DNA of 64,000 nucleotides from Nitzschia sp. pyKryTriq1 (lineage: Eukaryota; Bacillariophyta; Bacillariophyceae; Bacillariales; Bacillariaceae). The notes under the pieces are model-generated. The model did not search any database. It saw nothing but the letters and a program-made list of their open reading frames with translations, and was not told where the DNA came from. Of this stretch, positions 1 to 10,000 are shown piece by piece; positions within the stretch are counted from its first letter, which is position 1; each line of letters begins with the position of its first letter. The stretch spans positions 994,501 through 1,058,500 of the forward strand of contig OY101125.1 of NCBI GenBank assembly GCA_956465555.1, given 5' to 3'. A program made the position numbers and the translations under genes.

Positions 1-113
1 AATCGTCGCGCGGCACTCCCAGCGCATTGTCGGATGGGTCGGATGTTGATGATTCGAGCGAATCGAACAAATCCGATCATCAAACAGTATCGGACTCCAA
101 CCGGTTCCCGTAG
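1..113 (+). CDS. Possible 3' end of an upstream gene (partial)
   Basis: The third forward frame is open from the window edge to a TAG at 111-113. It encodes a short Ser/Asp-rich tail ending SDSNRFP, which looks like a disordered protein C-terminus. The two other frames are either shorter or less protein-like. The stretch is too short to recognise a family, and it may be non-coding. Confidence 0.3.
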   Translation, partial: SSRGTPSALSDGSDVDDSSESNKSDHQTVSDSNRFP

Positions 114-328
114 ACTACTTCCATCCCTTTTTGCGTTACAATCATGATCTGAAATATGTTCAGACTTTTGAAAAGTAATCTAGAGTGGAATACTCGTACC
201 GACTCCTAAATCTGCTAAAAATACATTGCTTCGTATGCATGCTTTATTGTTAGTATTCTTATTGTTGTTCTCAGTGAAACGTCGTTGGCTGTTGCTTTCA
301 AGATAGACAAGCTATTCTTCTTCGTTTA

Positions 329-2293
329 TTACATGACTTGATATTGAGGACCACCTCCACCTTCAGGAACGGTCCAGTCAATGTATTCGCTGGGCATCTT
401 GATACTGCAACACTTGCAATGCACGCAATTTTGGGCGTTGATGACCAACTTTTTATGTTCGCCACCTCCTTCTGCTGCTGCCGCGGTTTCGTCATTGACG
501 TATTCATAGACACCCGCCGGACAAAACCGTTGTTCAGGGCCACCATAGACTTGGAGAGACGTATTCTTGGGAACATCGGCGCATTCGGGTTTGATTCGCA
601 AATGCGCGGGTTGATCATCCGCGTGATAGGTTCCACTACGTTGAAGGTTGGTCAACAAATCAAAGGTCAATTTGCCATCGGGAGCGGGATACTGTTTGGG
701 AGTGAACTGTTCAGCGGGTTTGGTGGCCTCGGCATCCGTGTGGGAGTGTCCAAGCGTCCAGGGTTCTCGCCCTTTGGTGATATGGGTAGCCAATCCATTG
801 TATACCAATCCACCACCGACTCCCCATTTCGAAAAGGCTTGATGGCAATTGCGGACTTGAAACAGTTCGTCATAAATCCAGGAAGATTCCAATTTGGTAG
901 TGTAAGACGTCATTTCTTGGGGTACATGGGTTTCCGACAATTCACCCGTTTCTGCCACGGGCACTTCATCGCTTGCCGCGAGTCCTTCAAAGACCGCTTC
1001 GGCGGCCAACATGCCTGATTTCAAGGCCGTGTGGGATCCCTTAATTTTGACAGCATTGAGAAATCCGGCCGAACATCCAAGGAGGGCGCCACCCTTGAAG
1101 GTAACCTTGGGGATGGCATGGTATCCTCCTTCATTCAAGACCCGAGCTCCATAACTGATACAAGTACCACCTTCAAAGTTCTTGCGAATTTCGGGATGGG
1201 TCTTCCACTGTTGAAACTCCTTGTAAGGGTTCAAATAGGGATTTTCATAGTCCAAGCCCACGACCATCCCCGTCAAGACAAGATTGGGCTCTTGATGGTA
1301 CAAAAAAGTACCCCCATAGACTTTGTCCATCACTGACGACTGCAACGGATATCCAAGAGTATGTTGAACAAATCCCTTTTTGAAAGTCTCCGGAGGAACT
1401 TCCCAGACTTCCTTGATGCCCAATCCATACGATTGCGGATGCACCGAACTTCCATCGTCTTTTTTTTCCCGCAGTCCAAAGTGTTTCATGAGAAATTCCG
1501 AACAACTTCCGCGGGCACCTTCGGCAAACAAGGTTTGTCGAGCTTTGAGTTCGACTCCCCGTTCAAAGGTCGGTTTGTGACTCCCATCCTTGGCCAATCC
1601 GACATCCCGGGTGGCAATGCCCGTCACTCCGCCGGTCTTTTCGTCCAACAAGACTTCACTGGCAGCAAATCCGGGGTAAATTTCGATGCCCAACTCTTCC
1701 GCTTCTGTCGCCAACCATCGACACAATTGCGACAAACTCAAAATATAATTACCCTCATTGTGCAATTGTTTGGGCAAGAGAAAATTAGGAATCGTAAACG
1801 AGCCTCCCGATTCGGTCAAAATCGAAAAGGCGTCTTCTTGAACTGGAGTCGCAATGGATCCTTGACTTTCTTTGAGTTTGGTGGTCCAATGATTACTCTC
1901 ATCACCCTTGTTATCACTACTATATTGCGGTAGGAGTTCGTTCAATGCTTTGGGATCAAAGACATTTCCACTCAACACATGAGCACCAATTTCGGATCCT
2001 TTGTCAATCAAACAGACGGAAAGATCGACATCTTGTTCCGCACACAATTGTTTCAATCGAATCCCCGCGGCGAGACCTGCAGGACCTCCTCCTACAATCA
2101 ATACATCAAAGGCCATTTGTTCGCGGGGCTCCGCCTCCTCTTCGGATGTTGTTGCCGTCGTCGAAAACCAGTATATGCTGGACGACGACGGAACAAAGCG
2201 CCGTGGTTGTTGGCGGGCTAGTAACGACGACAGCGACGACGACGAGCTGCCCAACAGTCGGCGGGTCGCCGTGGATGTCAACCAAGATGCCAT
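329..2293 (-). CDS. ETFDH: Electron transfer flavoprotein-ubiquinone oxidoreductase, mitochondrial
   Basis: The 654-residue protein passes electrons from reduced ETF (fatty-acid and amino-acid catabolism) to ubiquinone at the inner mitochondrial membrane. Residues 1-50 are Ser/Arg-rich without acids, a typical mitochondrial presequence. The FAD dinucleotide motif GGGPAG lies at 68-73. The C-terminal 4Fe-4S module has FCPAG near 590 and NCVHCKCC near 622-629. By comparison with the human enzyme the cluster ligands should be C591, C623, C626 and C629. Length matches the family (about 600 plus presequence). The gene is single-exon with an ATG at 2293, divergent from the acyl-CoA-binding gene. 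Its presence indicates a complete mitochondrial beta-oxidation or branched-chain degradation outlet. Confidence 0.96.
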   Translation of the reverse strand: MASWLTSTATRRLLGSSSSSLSSLLARQQPRRFVPSSSSIYWFSTTATTSEEEAEPREQMAFDVLIVGGGPAGLAAGIRLKQLCAEQDVDLSVCLIDKGSEIGAHVLSGNVFDPKALNELLPQYSSDNKGDESNHWTTKLKESQGSIATPVQEDAFSILTESGGSFTIPNFLLPKQLHNEGNYILSLSQLCRWLATEAEELGIEIYPGFAASEVLLDEKTGGVTGIATRDVGLAKDGSHKPTFERGVELKARQTLFAEGARGSCSEFLMKHFGLREKKDDGSSVHPQSYGLGIKEVWEVPPETFKKGFVQHTLGYPLQSSVMDKVYGGTFLYHQEPNLVLTGMVVGLDYENPYLNPYKEFQQWKTHPEIRKNFEGGTCISYGARVLNEGGYHAIPKVTFKGGALLGCSAGFLNAVKIKGSHTALKSGMLAAEAVFEGLAASDEVPVAETGELSETHVPQEMTSYTTKLESSWIYDELFQVRNCHQAFSKWGVGGGLVYNGLATHITKGREPWTLGHSHTDAEATKPAEQFTPKQYPAPDGKLTFDLLTNLQRSGTYHADDQPAHLRIKPECADVPKNTSLQVYGGPEQRFCPAGVYEYVNDETAAAAEGGGEHKKLVINAQNCVHCKCCSIKMPSEYIDWTVPEGGGGPQYQVM

Positions 2294-2911
2294 GAGAAGG
2301 AATCCAAAATTAAATTAGAAGCAAGCAGTTGTTGTTGTTGTTTCGATCCACAACTGTCAAGGTTGTTGTGCTTGACACTACAGTAGAAGGTGGATGGGCA
2401 TTGGAAGCCCTTCTTCTTTTTCTCTTCTTCTGCTGGCAAATCTTTTTGTTGAGAAAAATCGTGTCACTCCCGATGATGCGCTCCTCCCTCCAGAGCCAAT
2501 CAAAATGCCGCATTTCTTCGCTTTTTGTCGTCGGGCCATTGGTCCTTGCTTGGTCGGGCGGTTGTTCGAAAAAGAGCTAGCATAGTCCATCTTCAGGGTC
2601 TTTTATGGTGGTGTCGTCGTCGACGCGCCGACCGAGCCGCGATAGAGAAGGTCTCTCGTAGAAAGCTACGTAAGATTCTTCACGTCCCCAAAATTCGAAA
2701 ATTTCTCGCGAGAAGATGGCGTCGTGCTTGCTTTTTTGGGAAGACGACGACGATGAACGATGATGATGCTCGTAAAACTAGTCGTAGACCCTCCTCAGTT
2801 GTCACATCCAATAAGTTCTCATTACAGTCGACATTCACACGCATCTCTATTGCTTTAAAGCCTTATAACACTCATATCAAATCAAAACAAAACAAAGCAA
2901 CAGGAACAAAA
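2294..2911. promoter_or_regulatory. Divergent intergenic region ETFDH / ACBP
   Basis: This is the shared upstream region of two divergent genes. It holds a perfect 12-base palindrome TTCTCGCGAGAA near 2703-2714, whose TCTCGCGAGA core resembles a known eukaryotic promoter element. An A-rich, CAAAACAAAA-type leader lies directly before the ATG at 2912. No convincing TATA box or additional ORF was seen. Confidence 0.4.
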
Positions 2912-4211
2912 ATGTCAGCAGGCGACAATGATCTCACGGCGGCCTTTCGAACCAAGGCCATTTTTATGAAGTCGTGGAAGCCAGCAAGTGCACCATCGGT
3001 ACGTCACGACATCGTGCAGTTCATTGCATTACAACCAATTCTATGATAGTTAGCTGGAGGGAGCTTCTCCTAGACTAGACTAGACTAGACTAGTGTCGCG
3101 GCAAGTTACTGCCTTGGAATTCCTTGTATTGTCTTCTACAGACAGTGCGAACCGTAGGTCTGACTTGCTCTCTCATGATTGTTTCCTCCTCTCATCTCAT
3201 CTCCCCTCATCTTGTCTTGACTTGACTTGGCGACTGACTTTTTAGAATCGCGATCGCTTGGAATTGTACGCGTTGCACAAGCAGGCGGTCAGTGGAGATG
3301 CACCTTCCACCTTTTCGTCTTCTGCCAGTGCCGCAGATCGCGCCAAATACCAGGCTTGGAAAGTCAAAGTAGGGCTCAGCCAGGCCGAATCCATGCGATT
3401 GTATTTAAGTGAAGCCGATCGTCAAATTCGAGTCTATGGTAATTTGACTCCTCAAACACCACAAGCCACACCCAACACGTCGGGCGCCAATTCAGCTTCT
3501 GGTTCTGCTTCCAATGGCAGTGGTAGTAACAATGTCATGGATACGCCCAGGGGTTTGGCCGCGATACCTCTCTTGTGCGCGGCGGCGGCCGAATCGAGGC
3601 CCGCATATATTCGACGCCTGGGCCAAACGCCGTATGAAAATGCCTGGTGGAAGCGTCAAGAAGCTCTATGTGGGACTCCAGGAACCATTACGGCCTTGCC
3701 CGAATTAAGTGTCCTGCAATTGGCCCGGTTCGTCGAACACTTGTCGCTGAGCAGCGACAACAATACAGCCGTGCAAGCCTTTTTGTGGCCTCTGCACAAT
3801 TCTTTGCTGAGCTTGTGGATGTTGACCATTTTGGCATTAACGCTGTTGGAAGGATCCTGGCATGTATTGCAAACGGTAGTGTGGGGCGCCCGACGGACTG
3901 GATTATCCTTGGCCAGGGTCTGGGATCATGATTTGGGATTGTGGCAACAATGTGTTCATGGCATGTGTGAATCGCATCAAGCAACTACCTGTCGGTTGGT
4001 GGGATTAGTCATGCTGCCCATTTCATTTGCCTTGGGACTACTCAAACGAATGATTGGTAGCATGACGTTGGCGAGCAGTATCTTTGTGGTGCTAGTCATG
4101 GCTGGATGGTGGTATTTTGTCTTTGTGTTGCCGTGGTTGGGAGCGTGTTTGTTGGGAGCGGCGTGTACCAGTGGAGCCTGCTTTGCCTTGATTCAAGTTG
4201 CCGGTGTATGA
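2912..4211 (+). CDS. Acyl-CoA-binding domain protein with C-terminal membrane segments
   Basis: Two exons, 2912-2998 and 3246-4211, are joined in phase 0 by a 247-base GT-AG intron (350 residues). The intron splits the ACBP domain. Exon 1 supplies helix 1 (residues 8-29). Exon 2 supplies the family hallmarks LYALHKQA and KYQAWKVKVG followed by an RLYLSEA helix, so the domain covers about residues 8-92. A Ser/Gly/Asn/Thr-rich linker follows. Hydrophobic segments at about 214-232, 280-295 and 303-340 predict a membrane anchor, so the protein probably presents acyl-CoA at an organelle or ER membrane. The second Tyr of the usual YxxYKQA motif is His here. The intron carries a CTAGA tandem repeat near 3072-3092. 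Confidence 0.88.
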
Positions 4212-4709
4212 TGAGGAAAATTATTATGTGGAGGAGAGGAATACGCAATGTAGTACTGGCGGTCTATATGTCTGTACTTCAACGCACAGAATGAATGAAT
4301 GGATGAATAGTTGGCCGAATCCTGGTTCCGTGTTGGAGCACCGCGCAGTCTCTCATAAAATGACTCCTCCCTGCACCATCCGATGCAACCAACAATTTTC
4401 TCTGCTGTATGTATGTGCGAGTACGAATTGAGAACAATTGATCGACACAAAGGACGACTAGCTATAGAAAGGAGAAAATGAATACCCATATTCAAATCAC
4501 ATGGTGGACGAGGGACAGTACTGGCAGGGTCGTCGTTAAACACTTCTAGTAGTAGAGCTAGCTCGACGTATATGTACATACTACTGTAACACGCATGCTT
4601 GTTCAGACAATATTAAAATAAGTCGAATACAGTAGTCTATTATATGCAGTACTGTAGTAATACAAGGCTGTGGCCTCTCGACTGATGCTTCTTTCCATTT
4701 CTGCGGTGC
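4212..4709. other. Intergenic, convergent 3' ends
   Basis: This region lies between the ACBP gene and the LRR gene, which converge here. It is AT-rich with scattered TAGTA/TACTA words near 4545-4660, and I see no ORF with protein-like composition and no RNA gene. It probably holds only the 3' UTRs. Confidence 0.4.
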
Positions 4710-6233
4710 TTACGACAACGCCTCGCGTGCGCCAAAGGCAGGTCCTTCGCGCAGAAGATGATATTGAACGTTAGCTTGCCGTGACAGAGAATTATTGTTC
4801 TTCCAAGTATTGTTCACTTTGGCTAAAACAAATGGCCATGCCGACAGTGGTAATGTCGATTCCGCCCGCAACAAATGTTCACCACAACGATTCATATCCA
4901 TTCGATGTTGGACGCTGAATGGAACAAGCATTCCGTCAGCACCACCCTTGCTTCGACTGGTTGAATCCTCGACGGCCTGCAAAAAGTCGTTTCCCAGATC
5001 ACCAAGCTGTGGAAATACGGCTAGTAGTCGTAGGATGGCAGTCCTCGTCCTGTCATCGTCCAACTTGGTGGTTGTACGCCTGTTGATGGCGAAGCAATCG
5101 TTGTAGTCCAGATTCAAAGAGCGCAGACGTTTGTTGTTGGGTGGAAATGTTGGAGGTTGCGTGGAAGAAGCGGTGAAGTTTTTTGTCACGGTCGCCAAAT
5201 CTCGAATACGGTTGAGCTGAAGATTGAGGGTTCTCAGCTCGGGGAATTTGAACAGGTTTTGGAGTAGCAAATTGACATCAAAGTCCGTCAACTCTTGTTT
5301 CATCAGACTCAAAGATCGAAGAGAATGATTGATTGGCATGCGAAATATGAAGTTTTGGATATCGAAAAGTCTTGTTGGTGTATCCGACAGTGATACAAGG
5401 TTCGACAACTCCAGTTCCTGTAACTGACAGTAGGGAGATGACAGCAAACGTTGAAGCGATGATATCGTTTCTGGCCCAAAGTCACTAAACGTCACATGCA
5501 AAGCTTTCAAGGTCGGGTGACCGATAAGACTTTGAACTAGCAACGCAAGCGTCGAATCGTAAAGGTAGGAGCCCCGGAAGGCCAGGAGACGAAGTGTTGT
5601 ATTGCGCTTAAGGCCTGAAGCCAGATGGACCGCAGAATGTCCCTCCACCTGCTCTATCGCAAATCGATTGCCATCGAAAACCAATTCACGGGGTCCTACA
5701 AGAACATCATTATTCGAAGCCTGACCATCGTGAATAAGGCCTTTTGCCAAAATCGATGCCGCCGTGTTCGATATCTCGAAGTCTTGCAGTGTGACTCTCT
5801 CAAGATCTCTACCATTCCTCAGCACATCTGCCAGAAAATTGGCACATGCTGGATCGAGATCAGAGCTGGCACAGTTGTGAGTTGCGCAGAACCTCAGCCT
5901 TCGGAAAAGTCTATTCTGGACGGCCGTCTCGAGCACACGCCGAAAATGAGCAAAAGTTTGTACAGCTGATGAGATGTGAAATCTGCCTTCGTTCCAGCGT
6001 CGACTACTGTAGAATTGAAAGGTTTGGATGATATCGTCGGCGATCGTTTCCGTCCAGGAGACACCACCAACGAAAAAGTCAATGGGGGTTGTTATATTCT
6101 TGTTCCGAAGCTCTCTCAGTTTATCGATGTTCTTGATTTCATCCGTTTGAAAGTTGCATCGCCCACAGAAGATAGAGGTGCTTCCGTGGATTGCAACTGT
6201 GGAAGAAGTGAATTCTCGTGTGGCGTTTTCCAT
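4710..6233 (-). CDS. Leucine-rich-repeat (RNI-like) protein
   Basis: The 507-residue, single-exon protein has no signal peptide or membrane segment. From about residue 130 to 410 it contains repeated leucine-rich units of the ribonuclease-inhibitor type, for example LERVTLQDFEIS, LKALHVTFSDFG, LQELELSNL, LRSLSLMKQELT and LRTLNLQLNRI. The C-terminal 90 residues are non-repetitive, ending with a WPFVLAKVNN segment. Large families of such cytosolic LRR proteins are known in pennate diatoms, but their function is mostly unassigned. The repeats suggest protein-protein binding, with no partner evident. ATG at 6233. Confidence 0.8.
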   Translation of the reverse strand: MENATREFTSSTVAIHGSTSIFCGRCNFQTDEIKNIDKLRELRNKNITTPIDFFVGGVSWTETIADDIIQTFQFYSSRRWNEGRFHISSAVQTFAHFRRVLETAVQNRLFRRLRFCATHNCASSDLDPACANFLADVLRNGRDLERVTLQDFEISNTAASILAKGLIHDGQASNNDVLVGPRELVFDGNRFAIEQVEGHSAVHLASGLKRNTTLRLLAFRGSYLYDSTLALLVQSLIGHPTLKALHVTFSDFGPETISSLQRLLSSPYCQLQELELSNLVSLSDTPTRLFDIQNFIFRMPINHSLRSLSLMKQELTDFDVNLLLQNLFKFPELRTLNLQLNRIRDLATVTKNFTASSTQPPTFPPNNKRLRSLNLDYNDCFAINRRTTTKLDDDRTRTAILRLLAVFPQLGDLGNDFLQAVEDSTSRSKGGADGMLVPFSVQHRMDMNRCGEHLLRAESTLPLSAWPFVLAKVNNTWKNNNSLSRQANVQYHLLREGPAFGAREALS

Positions 6234-7099
6234 TGACGATCTTTCGAGGGTCAGTTCATATTGAGGGGGTTTAGTTTGTTGTTGTGTGATATGTGATGCA
6301 TCAATCGTATCGACTTTTGCTAGGGTTGGGGGGTCTACTACTACTCTGGTAGACTGCTGCGATCAGTCGCATCACTTATTCGGGTGCCACATGTTATTGT
6401 ACCGGTAGCGTCCAAGTCCCCACAACAACAACAACAACTCGAAACTCGAAACACAAAAACATTCCTCTCACGATGACATCGAGAAAAAATCGGAACACAC
6501 ATCAAACACGATGATGTCTTTCCCCGGGTTCCGGGTTCTTTTTCAGGCACGACTGACCTGAAGCTGAAGTACTGTTGTACAGTACCGGTACTGGTACTGT
6601 ACCAGGTACGAGTACTGGTAGAGTACAAGCACAAAAGCCCGATCAAGATCGGCGGTCGGATGGGTCGCCTACCGGTATGTAGGTCGCTCCGTACTTGTAC
6701 CGGTACGTGTACCGCCCGCCGCGCCGCCAGGTACCAGGTATATGCAAGGAATAATCATCTGCATGCAGTATTGTGGGAAGAGCCGGCCAGCTCGACCGTC
6801 ATGCGCGTGAATAGCGAATAAATAATGTATATAAGTTGCTGAAGTATTTTATATTCGCCACTATCGCCAACCTGAATTTTACTACATTTTTTGGTGCTGC
6901 AACCCCAATCTTCGATATTCTCGATATTCGATGCCCAACGACATCAAGGTGTGACTATTGGTCTATCAAAAGACCGTGAAGAATAATTGTCATCCATACC
7001 AAAACTTCACTCCTAAAGTTTCGCAAAAAAAGGGATAGCAGTGTTTGTCGAGAGTTGAAGGTGGCAAGGAACCCCGACAAGGTCGACAGCAACAACAAG
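6234..7099. promoter_or_regulatory. Divergent intergenic region with dense GTAC palindromes
   Basis: This is the upstream region shared by the LRR gene and the armadillo gene. Two patches (6568-6626 and 6669-6742) are packed with overlapping palindromic words such as GTACCGGTAC and GTACCAGGTAC. The remainder holds an ACAACA run near 6423-6438 and an AT-rich stretch near 6820-6900. I see no ORF of coding quality. Confidence 0.5.
6568..6742. repeat. GTAC-rich palindromic patch
   Basis: Short self-complementary words built on GTAC (TACCGGTAC, GTACTGGTAC, GTACCAGGTAC) recur with a spacing of 5 to 12 bases. The patch could fold into several alternative hairpins. It belongs to a dispersed family also seen near 15275, 23123, 28541, 31956, 32227, 41028, 43111, 47568 and 54225. 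Confidence 0.6.
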
Positions 7100-10000
7100 A
7101 TGTCCGACATTTTGCAGAAGCGAGTTGCGATGCAAACTTCCAGCACGAGGGATGTCAATCGATACGGCATTAGTTTGTCCCAGCCTTCCACGAATTCTCA
7201 TCGAGAACAACTCGATACTCTTTTGGGTCATTCTAGATCGGACCTGATGTCAGCCGACTCGATTCTCTCTTCTTCCACTCCAACTTCCGATACCGTCCAT
7301 TCAGAACGCACTTTTCAAGTTGCGACAGCGAAAGGAGGTCGAAAACTCATGTCAGAGGAGGAAGTAAACTCGTTGGTACATAATGCATTGAGACGGGCTC
7401 GTCAAGCTACGACCTCGGCCAGCCCGCGGCACTGGAGCAGGCCGGATCCCTTGTCGCCCAGGATGACAACGTCATCTTCAGGCGTCAGTGGTCCGAGGCC
7501 TCCGGCGGCTTCTCCCTCCGGAACTTCTTCTGTGATTTCAACCAGTGAAGGACGCACTGCTTATGGTGGATCAACTTCTCAATCTTCCCAATCTAAGCGC
7601 TCCGATCCCCCTGGTAATAGTGCCGATCGATACCACTTTTCGATGCCGACCATTGAAAGCAATATGAGCAATATGACCAATTTCAGTTACGATGGATCGG
7701 ATATCAATCAGACTCTTACAGAGGAGGACTCCACAAGTAGATACCCTATGTTGAGCACTGTGAACTCTTCGGAAGCAATTATTCGCCGTGTTGAAGAAGA
7801 GATCGCTAATGCTAGAAAGGCAGCCCAAGAAGCCAATCGCCGTTTAGCAGGTGTGAGTGCAAATTATCGATTGAGTGGTTTGCCTTCATATATGATGACG
7901 GAAGATGTCGTGGTATCGAGGCAACCTACCGCAAACTATGACTTGCCTCATGACCCATCAGATGAGATCAACTTACCGGCGAAGCCCCAGCCATCAGAAG
8001 GATCGGTTGGACCCTCTGTAGTCAGGAATGACACCGACCCAGGGGATTCCAGTGACGAACGCAGCTATTCGGGTTTCTCCACCCAAGGGACCGATCCTTC
8101 AGCAAACATGGGTAGTTCTCCCAGTATTGATAACCAAGTATCCATCATGACTGAAGACTCAATGGACAACGCCGAGGATCTCCTTGACGAAGTTCTCAAT
8201 GGGAGTATAGAGAATGGGCAGAGTGAAATGACTTCAGCTCCCACCGAAGAAGACATTGATATCGGAGTCAAGGAAGAGAATGGACATGAAGTATCCCAAC
8301 TACAACTACTACACTTGGAGTCAGAAAGTATGGACAAGGAACGTTATGTGCTTTCTCCGAGCTATGGTCGCTCAATGGATGAGCCCGGAGAACGACAAAA
8401 TTTCTTTCCGAGAGACGTAGACCATTCTGTGACTCAAAAAGAACAAAACTATCACACCCAGCCAAAGGTAAATGCGGAGTTTCCTTCTCAACTTTCGGCC
8501 CAGGGAAACATTATCATGAGACTTTTGGCTAAAGCAGACGAGAAGCCTCGTTCGGATCCTCAAGAAAAGTATCAAAAGCAAGCAGACAAGCAAGGAGACG
8601 GAGAAGACTCGTGTCATGAAGTCATCGATTTAACAGCTGTTGAATCAGAAGGTACTCATGGTCCAGCTAAATATGCGGCTCAGAATCACCACTCAGTGGA
8701 GCCTACAGCTTCAACCATCAACTACAAGGGTTCAACCGAATCGTCCACTACGTCCAACCTTGAATATGAGGCACCGGCAGATTCCATTGACAACAGCTTC
8801 AGCCTGGGACCAGAAAAGAGGACCCAAGAGCAAGATTTCAAATTGAAATATCCTATTTTGGTCGTTGAACCCAAACGTACGTGTGTGGAGACCTATGATC
8901 ATGGTACCTACCCCTTATTCCAAGACAACATCGAAGGAAAAGAAAGCCTTGAAGTCGGTGCATCCTCGTCATTCCAACAAGGCATCGAAGGAAAGGAAAG
9001 CATTGAAGTCGGTGCATCCTCGTCATTCCATCACAGTATCGAAGAAGATGATACTGTTGAGCTCAAGGCTGATGATTCAGCAGAGAAATCGGAGTATTCT
9101 GATGTCAAACTAAAATATCCTCCTTTGGCCGTCGAACCCCAACTAGAGTCGGGGGCCTACAGTCAGGGTAGCTCCATGTCATTCCAAGACAATATCAAAG
9201 AAAAAGAAATCATCGAAGTAACAGCAGAGTATGTTGCTTCCCTCTCAAACGAAAACAGTGTTCAAGAGGAAGATGATGACGTCGAACCCACAGCCGAGTC
9301 GCCTGAGTCACACGATCAAAACGACGCAGGCACCTTGGATTCATGTGAGGCCTACGGATATCATCACATCATTGAATTGGGAAACGGCTCAAACTACGAT
9401 GAACCAATTGTGGTTTCGATCCCTGCAGATAATGTTGGCGAAGTGGAAGTTGTCCCCTCGAATTCAGTCGAAGGAGACGAAACAGTGATTGTAGAAATGG
9501 TTAACAACGAGGAAGATACGACAGCAGAAAGTGCAGCTGAAAGAGTGGACATCGACGACGAAGAAGATTCGACTCCATCCCCGGACCCCAGTCCAGAGGC
9601 ATTATCGTCATCTCACAGTTTGGTGGGTGGGGATGACATCACATCTGAATTGTCACCAGTTGAAGAAACAGTTACCAGTCCGACCGATAATACAACTGAT
9701 GACACTGTGTTGGTAGAAGTCGAGGAGACTGAGACAATTGATACGCAGTCAGATGAAGACGCAATAGAGAGTGAAGCCCAGCACGCACTCGAGGTATCTG
9801 TCGTCGAAGAAGCAGAAGGAGAAGAAGTGGAAGATTCGAATTTCGACGATGCCACTGAAATCGTCGCAAACAGCAGCTTTCCATCGGATTCACAAGAGAA
9901 AATCGAGGAGTCTTCTAGTGAAATCAACGCGACGACAGCTGACAAAAGCTTTCCTGAGACAGAAGAAAATATTGACAATGAAGAACATGTGACGGTCTCC

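Noticed and set aside
338-1933. Long plus-strand open frames opposite the ETF-QO gene
   Set aside because: They are antisense shadows of a fully recognisable, conserved coding sequence and have no protein-like motifs.
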